Positions 30,608 through 42,545 of a stretch of DNA of 64,000 nt are shown one piece after another. Every line of letters starts with the position of its first letter. Position 1 is the stretch's first letter. Under the pieces are notes generated by a model. That model ran no database searches and was not told the origin of the DNA. It saw only the letters and a list, made by a program, of their open reading frames with translations. The DNA comes from Conchocele bisecta (lineage: Eukaryota > Mollusca > Bivalvia > Lucinida > Thyasiridae): contig CM055265.1 of the NCBI GenBank assembly GCA_029237695.1, positions 115,542,067 to 115,606,066 of the forward strand. The letters are read 5' to 3'. The position numbers were made by a program, and so were the translations under genes.

Positions 30608-32182
30608 CTCAACAAAACTAGAAACGTCCCTGTTTTATAGCCGGTGTAGCTCTGTCTATGTATGTACCACATGTTCAAAGTACATGTATTTTAAACCGTG
30701 GCGATGTTCAGAATACGATCGTGTAGAGTTTAGCCGATACACACTGTTTACATAGCGGCCAGTGACCGGAACGTTGATTTCCACTTTTTGCACGTGCACG
30801 CTATACTTGTCATCGATAAGGTGATTCAGTTCATGTCATACCATTCATGCGATAGGGGCTATTCGGAAAATTAAAAAACTTTTTTAATTTTTCACTGTTT
30901 TCGATATGCCACGGCTTTCCGAAAACGAGCGAAATCAGGCAATTGGGATGCTTGCGGGTGGGATGGCCGCCAGGGCGGTCGCGCCTCGGTTTGGTTGCTG
31001 TCGGAAGACGATTGATCGTCTTGCAGCCCGGTACCAGCAGACTGGGGCTGTTCACGACCGGCAGCGACCTGGTAGGCCTCGTGTAACGACGGCTAGAGCC
31101 GATTGTTACATTACGTTGACGCACTTACGTCAACGTCGATTGGCAGCCACAGTCACTGCTAGGCGATACGGTGTCTCAGGGCAGACCATTCGCAACCGGT
31201 TACGTCGTAACGCCCAACCAATCCGGGCACGCCGCCCGTACACTGGTCAGATAATGACCCAACGTCACCGTGCTGCCAGACTGTTATGGGCGCGACGTCA
31301 TGTGAACTGGAGAAGGGCTGACTGGAACCGAGTTTTGTTCACCGATGAATCTCGGTTCACAGTTAGTCATGCTGATGGAAGATTACGGGTATACAGGCGT
31401 AAAAATGAAAGATTCACCGATTGTTGCATTGTTGAGAAGAACAGGTTTGGGGGAGGGAGCGTAATGGTCTGGGGTGGGATCATGGGAAACCGGAAGACAG
31501 ATTTGGTTGTTGTACAGGGCAACATCAATGCACAACGTTATGTTGCAGATGTGCTAAATGCACATGCCTTACCATTTATCCGTCAGCATGGTCCTGGTGT
31601 GACATTGATGCACGACAATGCCCGCCCTCACGTAGCCAGGGTCACCACTCAATACTTACAGCAAAACAACGTCGACGTCATGCCATGGCCCGCGGTCTCC
31701 CCGGATCTCAATCCCATTGAGCACATATGGGATGAGCTGGGCCGCAAAGCACGAGCTAACCATCAGATTGACAATGTTCGCGATCTTACACGGGCGTTAC
31801 AACGGGAATGGAGGAATTTGCCCAACGCACTGGTATTGCGTTACGTCACGTCGATGCGGCGTAGGATCATTGCATGCATTCATGCAAATGGTGGCCACAC
31901 TCGGTACTAACGAGATTTACTGAATTTGCCACATTACTTATTGAAATTCCATCTCTAAACATTAAGTAACACATTTCTGAGTTTTTGTGATTTTTGATTT
32001 TGACCCCTACCGCCTTTGGCCGGTTATCTCTCGAATATTTAACAATATATCCAAATGCAATTTATTGGCTTTGATACAGAAATGAATGAACTTGTTTTTC
32101 CATTTTGATTTTTAAAAGTAACCCTTTTGGTTTTTGATGAATCTTTCCTTAAACATGGAGGGACGTTTCTAGTTTTGCTCAG
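30608..32182 (+). mobile_element. Complete Tc1/mariner element
   Basis: The 24-bp terminal inverted repeats are CTCAACAAAACTAGAAACGT(CCCT) at 30608-30631 and the mirrored AGGG(ACGTTTCTAGTTTTGCTCAG) at 32159-32182, 22 of 24 matching. They are flanked by TA at 30606-30607 and 32183-32184. The 1575-bp element contains one intact transposase gene on the + strand. The intact frame and nearly identical termini point to a recent insertion. Confidence 0.95.
30906..31910 (+). CDS. Tc1-like transposase, intact, DD34E
   Basis: 334 residues, the usual full length for Tc1-like enzymes. It catalyses cut-and-paste transposition of its own element by binding the inverted termini and inserting at TA. The N-terminal paired-like helix-turn-helix domains span about residues 1-110 (SENERNQAIGMLAGG, then a GRPR hinge at 56-59, and a second HTH with YGVSGQTIRNRL at about 88-99). 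The catalytic domain has Asp147 (LFTDESRF), Asp237 (MHDNARPH) and Glu272 (SPDLNPIEHIWDELG), with 34 residues between the last two: the DD34E triad. There are no stops or frameshifts. Codon use is GC-rich against AT-rich flanks, consistent with a recently arrived element. All key residues are present, so it could be active. Confidence 0.97.
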   Translation: MPRLSENERNQAIGMLAGGMAARAVAPRFGCCRKTIDRLAARYQQTGAVHDRQRPGRPRVTTARADCYITLTHLRQRRLAATVTARRYGVSGQTIRNRLRRNAQPIRARRPYTGQIMTQRHRAARLLWARRHVNWRRADWNRVLFTDESRFTVSHADGRLRVYRRKNERFTDCCIVEKNRFGGGSVMVWGGIMGNRKTDLVVVQGNINAQRYVADVLNAHALPFIRQHGPGVTLMHDNARPHVARVTTQYLQQNNVDVMPWPAVSPDLNPIEHIWDELGRKARANHQIDNVRDLTRALQREWRNLPNALVLRYVTSMRRRIIACIHANGGHTRY

Positions 32183-32541
32183 TATACTTTATGTGGGCTA
32201 TCGGCTGAAAAAAAAGTACGTTACGATGATTGCATTTGCGCAGTCAGATCAGTGTCTCAGCAGTATCTAAGCAGGGTAGGTATATAGAGTATATTTTATA
32301 TTTAGTGCTTGATAAGCATTTTCAATTAATAAACACTTCAAATCAAGTTTAAATAGATACACAATATTTAGGATTGGAACAAAATATAAATATCTGAAAA
32401 TGTTCCCCAAAATATAACGTTTGCGACCAGCAAAGCCCTGGATCAGCCTACGCGTTCGCACAGTCTGATCAGGGCATACACTGGTCGGCATTCAGTCATT
32501 CAAAAGCTATACTGGTGATAGCAAAAGAAATAGATCATCGA

Positions 32542-32757
32542 GTCGTTTCACTAAACTTCGTACGACTAAAATGTGCAAAATAAAAGTGCAAAATTATGCA
32601 ACAATTTCACATTAACAATGTTTTCTTGTACACAATTATCAGATTTACATTTATTGAGCTATGTTCAATACATGTAAATCCATCAATTGAAATGTCCAGA
32701 CGATCCTAAATTTGCACTTACGAACATTTTAGTCGTACGAAGTTTAGTGAAACGGGT
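32542..32757. mobile_element. Fold-back MITE 'GTTTCACTAAACTTCGTACG' copy 7
   Basis: GTCGTTTCACTAAACTTCGT to GTTTAGTGAAACGGG. The centre has lost the GCATATGC palindrome. Confidence 0.8.
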
Positions 32758-32815
32758 CACATGTTTGGACGATGTGAATTTACAAAGGTATGGAGCTACA
32801 CATGTTGCATATGTC

Positions 32816-32922
32816 GTCAGGGGCGAGCCCCATGTAGTGGCGCGAGTACGCAAGGCGGGGTAGTGGCGCGAGTACGCAAGGCGTACTCGCGCCACTACAT
32901 GGGGCTCGCCCCTGACGTAATG
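32816..32922. repeat. GC-rich perfect hairpin
   Basis: TCAGGGGCGAGCCCCATGTA and GTGGCGCGAGTACGC at the left are mirrored by GCGTACTCGCGCCACTACAT and GGGGCTCGCCCCTGA. The arm unit GTAGTGGCGCGAGTACGCAA is duplicated once. No second copy is in the window. Confidence 0.75.
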
Positions 32923-33748
32923 GCTCAATTATATAAACACCGGCTAAAACGTGCTATAACATATATATTCCATGATCAGGCAATCAGGGTCTACACTATC
33001 TGATCGTGTCCCGCTTTATATGCATGTGTTGCTCTATATCGCTACACCGCAGTCAACGGTAAAATAAAATCGGAAGAACATTCCCAGTTCGCGCACTAAA
33101 ATATATAAATAATATGCAGGGCGTTGACGTTCATACTTCGCTACATTGTTATTGAGAGACAATCCTACAATACAAGACAAAACTAGTATCATACATGCAC
33201 ATTCATTAAGTGTGTATTGGCAATGTTTAGGTCACTCTCTACGAAGTAGAAAGTTAACAATGAACGCTTCAAACGCAAATTTGGAACTACTACTCCGTCA
33301 TAACGCTTATGTAATGCAATGTAATAATATGTAATGTAACTAGAGTTATGTACTCGATCAGAACTAAGTCTACACTAGTCACTCGCCCCGAAATATGTAT
33401 ACATACGTATTATAGTCACACTTCGACAATATGTAATGGAAATGTCAACAAGTGTCATCACAGCTTCCACATCGCTGCAACTGTCTGAGATAGCTGCCAC
33501 ATATGTGGCTATGCCTGGTGAAATGGGGGCTTATGTGTTATGGGACTCGTCCTGTGCTTTTAGCACAAAACGAAAGACGTTTCTCTCCATTAAAATGTCA
33601 ATACTACTCTAACTGGTATGTTAGAGCTTTGCGAATGTTTTGAGTATTGCTAAAAAGAAACATCGCCGTCTCACACTTGATATACCTGTGACTGTGACTG
33701 CAGGGCGCAATCTATGATTCAATGAACAGGGGCCACTCATCATCACCG
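32923..33748. other. Gene-free stretch
   Basis: No supported feature. Confidence 0.45.
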
Positions 33749-33984
33749 TATGTGACTGTGCTTGGAGAAATGGGACTTATACGATTTGAGACCAGTATAG
33801 CTCCTGATCAAATAGCACACCAATGTAGTCTGAAAATGATATATATTACTTCTTAGAAGCACGACGGGTATTGGAATTGCAAACAGTGCAGATCCTGATC
33901 AGTCTGTGCGGTTGCACAGACTGATCTGGATCTACACTGATCGCAAAACTCATAAGCCCCACTTTTCCAATCAAAGCCACATAT
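33749..33984. mobile_element. Fold-back MITE 'ATGTGGCTGTGACTGGAGAA' copy 3
   Basis: GTATGTGACTGTGCTTGGAG to TTTCCAATCAAAGCCACAT, with the inner GCAGATCCTGATCAGTCTG mirrored. Confidence 0.8.
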
Positions 33985-34341
33985 TTAGATTATAATATAG
34001 ATGACTTATAAACTGGCAATGCTTTGTGGAGTCTCGCAGATTTCGGCGAAATTTGTAAATGTGATGAAAATACTTCAAATTATGGATCACGTGGAAGCAG
34101 GATATTGAAATGTTACCAATGAATGGTTTTCATCCGTGTATAACATATGTTTATGGATTCTGTGTATATATAATCATGGTACTCTCTCTGTAATTATTAA
34201 ACTGTTTTGGTATATTGGATCCTAATTCTGGGCTATTTGTAACAATTATGGGCCAGTATGGTCTCACATTATTTAGTTTGCGGGGCTCTTATGACAAATA
34301 GGGGCTAATGATCCATGCTACCTCATATATTAAACACTAAT

Positions 34342-35512
34342 ATGAAAAGTCATGCAGAGCATGATGTTATTAGCCGATCAAATCAGGGTAAAGTGCATCG
34401 AACATATGTAGGTGTCTCTGGTAACATTGTCAATGGTAAACTATTTTCGACCACAGTTCTGTACCCAGCGTTGACATTTTTCTCGATTTTGTGCAGGTTT
34501 TGGAAACCCGTTCCCAAATCCATCCAATAGCAGCAATGCCATAGCAGCAATGTTTTGTTGTCACCATTATGTTGCGAAATATTCCAGCGTAACACCTGTA
34601 CTGTATGCTCTATTTATCTACAAATTACACTCCGCAATACACAAAGTTGTAGTCACTGTGTGTGTGTTTGTCGGAATTCTGTGGCAGCATGCGAGTGGGC
34701 GGAGCTACCAGGGCTATATATATCTAGCGGTTACAGTGTCATCTAAAAATAGACGCAAGCTCCTGCGTATTCAGGCACATGCCCAGATTGGCCTAATGTG
34801 CCCCATCCGTGATTTTTTGCGCGATGTCGGGCGCAAGACAATCAATAATTTGCGGCATTGACAATAATTAAGGGGGATTGCCGCAATCGCGCGTGCTGGA
34901 TGCATCCCTGTCCATCCCTGCATGATACGTAAAACAAATCAAAGTTGGCTATGAAGGGCAATTCTTCGTTTTGATTGGTGGAAAATTTTGTGAATATTAA
35001 CTAGCGTCAAATGACACGCGTACGCGATCCAATGGGATAAACCCGAGATGCTGGGATAAACCCGAAAATGCTGGGGTTACTAGTAAGGAGATTTTGAGCA
35101 GAGGTCGATTATAAATTAGCCGAATAAACACATTTTACGCGATTATACGTGGCTGAAACTTGTTCTGTTTAATAAATAAAAGCTTTAAATTAGCCCAATA
35201 CTCGGCGTATGTTGGCGTATATGGCCATTAGAGCCAACTATGGACTTCAACAACAATAACTTCCGGGTTAAATCTCTTCAGGCGTTCAGCTCATTAAGTA
35301 TTCAAAATTGTGTTATTTGGCTATAAGTAAAGTTTTAAACGGAGATAATTGCCAAAAATGCAAACTTTATCGGTTGGTGCAATTTGGAAGTGATACAGAA
35401 AAATTCGCGTTCGTAGATTACCGAATAGCGGAGAAAAGGGTTGCTACAAACTTTTTCAGAATTCGATGGATAACCAACATATTAGCCGATCTATAAATAG
35501 ATCGGCTAATAA
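34342..35512. repeat. 1.17-kb duplicated block, copy 1
   Basis: Almost identical to 59887-61054. By eye I find about seven substitutions and three single-base length differences, accounting exactly for 1171 versus 1168 bp. The right end is a hairpin TTAGCCGATCTATAAATAGA-type palindrome ending GATCGGCTAATAA. TTATTAGCCGATC also occurs 25 bp inside the left end. No frame exceeds 103 codons and none is recognisable. It may be a non-autonomous mobile element or a segmental duplication. Confidence 0.9.
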
Positions 35513-35645
35513 TTACTGGAGACATATGTTTTAAGACCTTTCCGAATAGTGTAGACCATGATCAATATGCGTGGATTAGGGTATGTACTTTTCTATTCCG
35601 CAATCAGTCAGAGAAGCAGGATCGATTATAATAATAATACATTAA

Positions 35646-36134
35646 AGGTACATGCCCAGTCAGTAGGCACAACATGTTCTTTATAGGACTTAAATAAGTG
35701 TATAATTGTGTCACTATTCCACCAGTTATAAAGATTACAAGTGTCCGCTATACAGATATAATCAGTTAGTAACGCATTGTATTTATTTTACTGACAGTGA
35801 CGCGCGGTGGTATCAGGCTATCTTCATATGCAAATGAGGCATGGTATTTTGTAATTAGTTATACCAATTAAATACGTCACCTGAAAAATTAATATTTTTT
35901 ACAGATTATAAAGTATGATCATTGCACATCAAAAATAAATACAGATAATAAATAGTAATGTCCGTTAACATTTTAAGGAAACACGGTTATCACCCTTGGT
36001 ATCAGTGTGGAAATTTACGTCTGATTTAAAATGTATAATAGTGCCAATCAATACGTGGGGTAATGTCAGAAAATGTCTCAGATGATGTCTCTGATATAAA
36101 GAATAGTTTGTGCCTACTGAGTGGGCATGCACCT
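35646..36134. mobile_element. TTAA-type MITE 'AGGTACATGCCCACTCAG', complete copy
   Basis: AGGTACATGCCCAGTCAGTA at the left is mirrored by TACTGAGTGGGCATGCACCT. The flanks are TTAA (35642-35645) and TTAT (36135-36138). Exact TTAA pairs flank the copies at 38219-38419 and 45217-45666. TTAA duplication is typical of piggyBac or Kolobok elements; which one is not decidable here. Confidence 0.85.
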
Positions 36135-36462
36135 TTATTGGTTCATATATCAAAATTGTATACAAGAAGCTGAAGCTTGCAACAGACGTTGGATACCGTA
36201 ATATTATCAAACACGTACATCACAAATAGAAGGGCTATTCGTCTCTGTATAGATTTTATTTTCTATAAAAAAACACACACAATACGCCGGTTTCTTATGT
36301 ACCACATTGATTGTGAATAAAATTGACAGAGAGCAGTTTGACATGACATTGAAACGAACCATGATCCGCGGTAACTATCCACCAGACCGACCTATTATCG
36401 GGATCAAAGGCAACCCCGTATATCTGTCGACACCATCGGGGAAATTGAATATTTGGCTACTA

Positions 36463-36703
36463 TTGTGTGGCTGAGACTGGAGAAATGGGGTTTACGTGTT
36501 TTGCGAATAGTGTAGATCCTGATCAGACTGTGCATCCGCACAGTCTGATCAGGATCTGCACTGTTCGCTATTGCATCAATGAAACACCCGTCGTGCTTCT
36601 AACAAGCTGTATGCATCGTTATCAGGCTACAGGCGTGTGCTAGTTGATCTGGAGCTACACTGGTGACAAAGCACATATGACCAATTTCACCAGTCACGGC
36701 CAC
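36463..36703. mobile_element. Fold-back MITE 'ATGTGGCTGTGACTGGAGAA' copy 4
   Basis: TTGTGTGGCTGAGACTGGAG to TTTCACCAGTCACGGCCAC. The central perfect hairpin TAGATCCTGATCAGACTGTG/CACAGTCTGATCAGGATCTG is at about 36511-36558. Confidence 0.8.
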
Positions 36704-36782
36704 GGTGATGTTACAAACGTAAACGCCCAGCAATCAGGAGCCGTTTTCTGTAATTATATCATCGGCAATTACTACGTACATA

Positions 36783-37193
36783 CATAATTCCAGCACAAAA
36801 ATATTTACCCAATTCCCTAACATTTGATTGGCCCGTAGCAAGTCTCTGTCCAAAATTTATATCCCAGTAAACTTCCACGCCGAACTACTTTCCGTAACCG
36901 TGAGGTGCAGTTAAAATAATTCTTAAGAAAAAAACGGAAAATAAACACATTTTCTTGATGAATTTATTTCAAATGCTGGAATTATAAGGAATGAATGGCC
37001 TTTTTGTGGAATTTATCGGGGATATAAACTTGGAAAAGTCGTGGGAATACTGGACGAGGCCTTAAAAAATTACAATTTTCGAAAGAAAAAAAAACAACAA
37101 AAAAAATAAAATGTTTTTATCGCTTCGTCCAGTATTCCCGCGACCTTTCCAAGTTTATACCCCGATAAATTCCACAAAAAGGCCATTCATTCC
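36783..37193. mobile_element. Composite repeat: 'ATAATTCCAGCA' MITE joined to 'GGAATGAATGGCC' hairpin (copy 1)
   Basis: Part 1 (36783-36987) has mirrored ends ATAATTCCAGCA and TGCTGGAATTATAA. Part 2 (36988-37193) is a hairpin GGAATGAATGGCCTTTTTGT / ACAAAAAGGCCATTCATTCC. Four composite copies exist, two in each orientation, always abutting at the same junction. The loop here has an A-rich expansion (37085-37115). Confidence 0.85.
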
Positions 37194-37293
37194 TATAATG
37201 AATTTTTCTGGGAAGCTACATGTGTGATTTTCTTTTTACATTTCATCCCACAGGCCTGTGATAGGATGGTATACTATTATTTATAGACATCAT

Positions 37294-37664
37294 CATGTGT
37301 GGCTGTGAGTGGAAAAATGGGGCCTATGGGATTTGTGACCAGCGAGGATCCTGATCAAATAGCACACCCCCTGTAGCCTGATGACGATATATTTATTAAT
37401 GCATTTTAGAGCAATGTCCGGGGCGTTTCATTGATGTAATGACGAACTGTGCAGATTTCTGACCAGTGTAGCTCCTGATCAAATAGTACACTCCTGTATT
37501 ATGATAACGACCTATAGTTCGTGTTAGAAGCGTGGCGGGTGTTTCATTAATGGAATGGCCAACAGTGCAGATCCCGATCAGAATGTGCGGATGCACAGTC
37601 TGATCTGGATCTACATTGGTCGCAAAACCAAACTAAGCCCCATTTCTCCAGTCACAGCCACATA
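37294..37664. mobile_element. Fold-back MITE 'ATGTGGCTGTGACTGGAGAA' copy 5 (internally duplicated)
   Basis: Ends as for 14350-14604. The inner segment containing GACCAGTGTAGCTCCTGATC is present twice. Confidence 0.8.
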
Positions 37665-37767
37665 TTACACTGACGCGCGCTAGTCCAACGGGATTGCAAT
37701 ATCAATAAGCAACACATGTAGACAATTGAGCGTTTTAAATGTTAAAACAGATGAAAGTGTTATACAC

Positions 37768-38166
37768 TTATAATTCCAGCACAAAAATATTTACACAAAT
37801 CCCTAACATTTGATTGGCTCGTAGCAAGTCTCTGTCCAAAAATTATATCCCAGTATACTCCCATGCCGAACTACTTTCCGTAACAGTCAGGCGCAGTTAA
37901 AATAATTCTTAAGAAAACGGAAAATAAACACATTTTCTTGATGAATTTATTTTAAATGCTGGAATTATAAGGAATGAATGGCCTTTTTGTGGAATTTATC
38001 GGGGTATAAACTTGGAAAAGTCGCGGGAATTCTGGACGAAGGCCTTTTATAAACTTGGAAAAGTCGCGGGAATACTGGACGAGGCCTTCCGGCCTTCGTC
38101 CAGTATTCCCGCGACTTTTCCAAGTTTATACCCCGATAAATTCCACAAAAAGGCCATTCATTCCTA
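37768..38166. mobile_element. Composite 'ATAATTCCAGCA'/'GGAATGAATGGCC' copy 2
   Basis: Same order and orientation as copy 1. The hairpin loop contains a duplicated TATAAACTTGGAAAAGTCGC arm segment. Confidence 0.85.
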
Positions 38167-38218
38167 TAGAGTACCTGTATTAACATTGTTTATCAAATCT
38201 GTTAGATTCTACCTTTAA

Positions 38219-38419
38219 AGGTACATTTCCACTCAGTAGCACATATCGCCCCTGATATCAGTATGGAAATTTACGTCTTAAATAATATGTATAATAATTC
38301 CAATCAATACATGGGGTAATGGCGAATGAATGTTTGATTTGCCAGAAAATATCATATCTACAGAATATACAAAACTATCGGTCTCCCTATAGTATAGCCT
38401 ACTGGGTGGGCTTACACCT
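38219..38419. mobile_element. TTAA-type MITE, short copy
   Basis: AGGTACATTTCCACTCAGTA to CTGGGTGGGCTTACACCT, with exact TTAA at 38215-38218 and 38420-38423. Confidence 0.85.
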
Positions 38420-38684
38420 TTAATTAAGACAATAACTAAACATCTCATTTGATTCTTCCGACGCTTGCTGGTCTAGGAAACATCAATATAGTCTCGTCTC
38501 ACACGTACAATCGATATTCAATCGAGATAATTAACATTGTACTGCCGAATGATAAAGATCTACACTGATAACAAACTTCAAACGTCTACTTTGTCACTTC
38601 CGACGACCCCTTGTTATCTCATCGATGAACCCATATACAAACAAAAACAGTTAAGTCTAATTCAAACGTGCTACATCACTGTCC

Positions 38685-39100
38685 CAAGGTGCATGATCAC
38701 GTGGTTATAACAACAACAACGTCGCCCACTCCAAAGTAAGTATTATTTGATATTTTCCTTAATATACAACGGATTTTGATGAAATATGGAGCAGCAAACG
38801 CGACTTCATTTGGTGGCCCAGGGAGTTCGGCACAGACTTATGTTGTTTTTGCGAAGAATCGATTTCCGTGTCGGAGACACGGAATCGATTCTTCGCACTT
38901 CGCAAAAACGACAGAAGTTTGGGCGAAAATACAGAGACCGCCAAATGCAGCTTAACAAGACGCGTTCGATGCGCCATATTTCATCAAAATCCGTTACGTA
39001 ATAAGGACACTATAAAATAATATGTACTTTGAATCAGATGGATTCAGGAAATTTCAATACTTGTTGTTGTTGTTAGTACCACGTGATCATACACCTTGAC
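38685..39100. mobile_element. MITE 'CAAGGTGTATGATCACGTGG' copy 2
   Basis: CAAGGTGCATGATCACGTGG to CCACGTGATCATACACCTTG. The flanks carry an exact 8-mer CACTGTCC (38677-38684 and 39101-39108), the right one two bases beyond the terminal CCTTG. This suggests an 8-bp duplication. The central ATCGATTTCCGTGTC/GACACGGAATCGAT is present once. Confidence 0.85.
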
Positions 39101-39356
39101 CACTGTCCTTATTACCGAGTTCGCATAAACTCGCAATCCCCAGTGGCAATATGTTGTTATATCGCTAGAAATAATATAAAACACTTCTATAGAAATGTTT
39201 CAATAGGACAGCCCGGGTATACATTTTCTCTTAATGTGTACGGGTTAATAGTTCACAGATACACCTCCAAATCGGCTAATGATCGGACAAAACCGAGCTT
39301 ATTGCATTTGATACCAGTTGCCGACGCACAGTCTGATCAGTGTCTGCAATGTTCGC

Positions 39357-39469
39357 CATATGCAGCCTATGCTCAATAAATGTAAATGCATCAATTGAAA
39401 TTTCCAGACGATCCTAAATTTGCACTTACGAACATTTTAGTCGTACGAAGTTTAGTGAAACGGCCCCCA
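39357..39469. mobile_element. Fold-back MITE 'GTTTCACTAAACTTCGTACG', right half only
   Basis: From CATATGCAGCCTATGCTCAA at the centre to GTTTAGTGAAACGGCCCCC. The left arm is absent. Confidence 0.85.
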
Positions 39470-40630
39470 GTGATCAGGGTCTACACTAGTCAGAAAAGGA
39501 TTAAGCCCGGTTCTGTCAGATCGCGATGCAATCGTAAATGTACATTTGTAAAATGGATTTGATGATTTGAATAGTGTCCACGGTAACTGCATGCAGTGGT
39601 TGACGGAACAGTGAACTTTGTCTCAACACCGCCCCAGAGAAACAGCATCGGTCAAAGTTATACTTACTGATTGATACTCGTGACAATCAAAGTACTGAAA
39701 TAACTGAAACTGTATCGCCAGAAACAAAAAGTAGGAAAGTGTGCCTGCGCCACACTGATGATACCCCCATTTGCAGCCTTTATATTGATCTGGTGTGGGG
39801 TGCATTAATTACATCCGTCGTAGACATACATATTATATACCAAATTGGAGCATGGAGACATACCTTTCATTTAATACATTTACCATCAAAATAGATATTA
39901 TCAAATATGAATTATAACCGTTTATGAAAGTTCCGTTTTTTTACCATACACATGTGTAATAAAAATACACGTGTTCCGGCAAATAAACATGTCCCCAAAA
40001 AATGGCGATAGCCAAATTTAATTATAGTTAGCCCACCACCAAAGATTGTCGCTATATAATTTAACCAATTACCAAATGTTTGGCCTTTCTCTGCTACTTT
40101 CGTTATTCGTATGGATGCCGAGGGACATATTTTCCCATAATCTGCACCCATCCTACTCTGAATATGCACAAAATAAAAGATATGCTTAATTATTGTTAAT
40201 AAAGATAAATTCACTTCCGTATGGCCACCATCTTGTTTATAAAATATTCAGCATCTGAAACGGTTATTATGTCACGTGACCAACTTCATCATGTATTTCT
40301 TTAAAATACTACAAAGCAACTGGAAAGTGGTGTCAAAATTACTCAAATATATTTCTTTAATACATTAGTACCTTGAGTTGAGCAGATTCTGCAAGCAAAC
40401 AGTGTCTGTGGCCTAAAACATCCGGATTATTTTTTATACCGGCCTACTTTTGGCTACTCCGCACATGAATATCTGCCTATCATGGTTAAGCCTATACTAA
40501 AAATAGATAAATAAAATGGCGATACGTAAAAATCGTAACACACATCGGACGCTGACATAACTTTAAATGACGATACAGTAAACAGGGTCTAATTGTACGG
40601 AGCAAAACAAATCCATATCCATGCACTGCA
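39470..40630. other. Gene-free stretch
   Basis: No repeat family or gene recognised. Frames are at most 100 codons with no motif. Confidence 0.45.
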
Positions 40631-40937
40631 GTAGCCTATTTCATCAACATTGCAAAGTATACTTTAGTAGCAAAGTATACTTTGAGGGAGAAATTTTCAT
40701 TTTTTTTTTAAATTTATTAATTTTTATTATACGGAATTTATTACATTATCACAGCCATTTAATGGCTGTGATAATGTAATAAATTCAGTATAATAACTCT
40801 GCATACTTTTAATCATGAAATATATGCATTTGTTAGTTCTATATGAAATAATGCATTTCAGGAAAAATAAATGATTACTCCCTCAAAGTATACTTTGGTA
40901 GTAAAGTATACTTTGCAATGTTGATGAAATAGGCTAC
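40631..40937. mobile_element. Fold-back MITE 'GTAGCCTATTTCACC' copy 4
   Basis: GTAGCCTATTTCATCAACAT to TGTTGATGAAATAGGCTAC. In this copy CAG precedes and CTG follows, giving CAGTAGCC-type ends. Confidence 0.85.
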
Positions 40938-41221
40938 TGGGCTCCGTACCGTACTAATTGCGTACTTGCATTTGATCAGCACACAGGCGGCTCCAGATTT
41001 TAAGACATATTAAAACCCATTCCACTTACTTAGGGGTGTTAAACGTTTTCGCTTTTTGATTTCTCCTTAATCCCCAAATACTGATGTGCATAGTATATGA
41101 CATGTGCTTATTCTAATGAAATAAAATACTGTTTAAACTACATGTAGTTACATGTATATTGATATGTAAATACCATGCCAGTATATGTGGTACAACGATG
41201 TTCCGTCACAGGTTGGAAAGT

Positions 41222-41572
41222 TATGGAGCACCGCAGGGGACATGGATTTTTTTTATTAATTCATTCCCACCAAATAACAATTCGTTTCCACGAATTAACA
41301 ATTCGTTCCCTCAATTTAACAATTCGTTCCCACGAAATAGCAATTCGTTCCCACGAATTAACAATTCGTTCCCTCAATTTAACACTTCGTTTCCACGAAA
41401 TAACAATTCGTTCCCACGGGTACGAATTGTTAATTCGTGCGAACGAATTGTTATATCGTGGGAACGAATTGTTAATTCGAGGGAACGAATTGTTAAATTG
41501 AGGGAAAGAATTGTTAAATTGAGGGAACGAATTAATAAAAAAAATATTCTACGTCCCCTGCGGGGCTCCGTA
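41222..41572. mobile_element. TACGG fold-back element, GGGAACGAATTGTTA core (copy 3)
   Basis: TATGGAGCACCGCAGGGGAC at the left and GTCCCCTGCGGGGCTCCGTA at the right, with a perfect 6-bp duplication GAAAGT (41216-41221 and 41573-41578). The left-arm linkers run GAAAT, GAATT, AATTT, GAAAT, GAATT, AATTT, GAAAT to the fold at 41415-41420. The right arm read inwards is AATTT, AATTT, GAATT(c), GATAT, GAATT. Confidence 0.92.
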
Positions 41573-41782
41573 GAAAGTGCTATCAACGGTCACACAATAA
41601 CAGCTATTCTATATACATCTAGTTATTGTAATATATGTAAATTGTATACGAATCTTGTTTAATGTTCCACCACAGATGACAAAGATGGCACAAGATGTCA
41701 TTATGATTGGCCATTTCTATTCAAAATACCACACAACAGAATGATCACACAGCACAATTAGAATTGACTCGGCTGGGTCTCT

Positions 41783-42290
41783 GGGGGCCAGTTTCACTAA
41801 ACTTCGTTTCCATAAAAGTTTGTGGACATAATCCCCTTCATCATTTTTGCAAAAACCTCCCTCATGAATTCTACAATTAAAACCATTTTTCTGCGATGAG
41901 TAAAACATTTGTGTGCTGTTTATTATTACTAATTACATATATTACGTTACTAAACTTTCAATCTTAGAATTATTCATAATATACAACAAACAAATATACA
42001 TGAAAGGGTTGTACAATTTTGTAAATTATTTTGTAAATATTCATTCAAATGAGGGTGGGGTGAGGCGGTTATGTCCACCCTATAGAAATCATGAAGGGGG
42101 TTTTGTCCAACTTGCAAAAACAATGAAGGGTGTTTTATCCACCCTGTAAAAACTGAGAAGCGGGTATGTACACCTTGTGAAAACGATGAAGGGTTTTTTG
42201 TCCGCCCTATAAAAATCATGAAGGGGGTTACGTCCATGTAGTCATTTTTACACGAAGGGGGTTATGTCCGCGGGTTTTCTGTCCGGATAC
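41783..42290. repeat. Degenerate ~33-bp minisatellite with inverted left arm
   Basis: Units such as ATGAAGGGGGTTTTGTCC repeat at 42048-42285. Inverted units (GTGGACATAATCCCCTTCAT) lie at 41830-41880, so the whole folds back across ~150 bp of AT-rich DNA. The left edge is fused to a 25-bp tip of the GTTTCACTAAAC MITE (41783-41807). Confidence 0.6.
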
Positions 42291-42545
42291 CACGGATCAC
42301 GGATATTACGAATTAGGAAACACGTTTCATGTCAAAATATTGAATATTTCCTTTGATAAGATATAAATTTAAACTATGGAAAGACCAGTCATGTCAGGGT
42401 GTACACTGTGCGCCACAGTGATTACATCAGATGCTCGCAGCGAACAAATGAAAGGTTTTGTCCAATAGTGGGTTGTTGATCCATAGCTACACTGGTCAAA
42501 AGTCTAATAAACACACATGTCTTATGGAGATACGCATACATTAAC

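Noticed and set aside
30831..31124. 97-codon minus-strand frame at the transposase start
   Set aside because: Antisense shadow of the GC-rich transposase gene.
34342..35512. Helitron end for the duplicated block
   Set aside because: There is a terminal hairpin, but no TC start, no CTRR after the hairpin and no insertion between A and T that I could verify.
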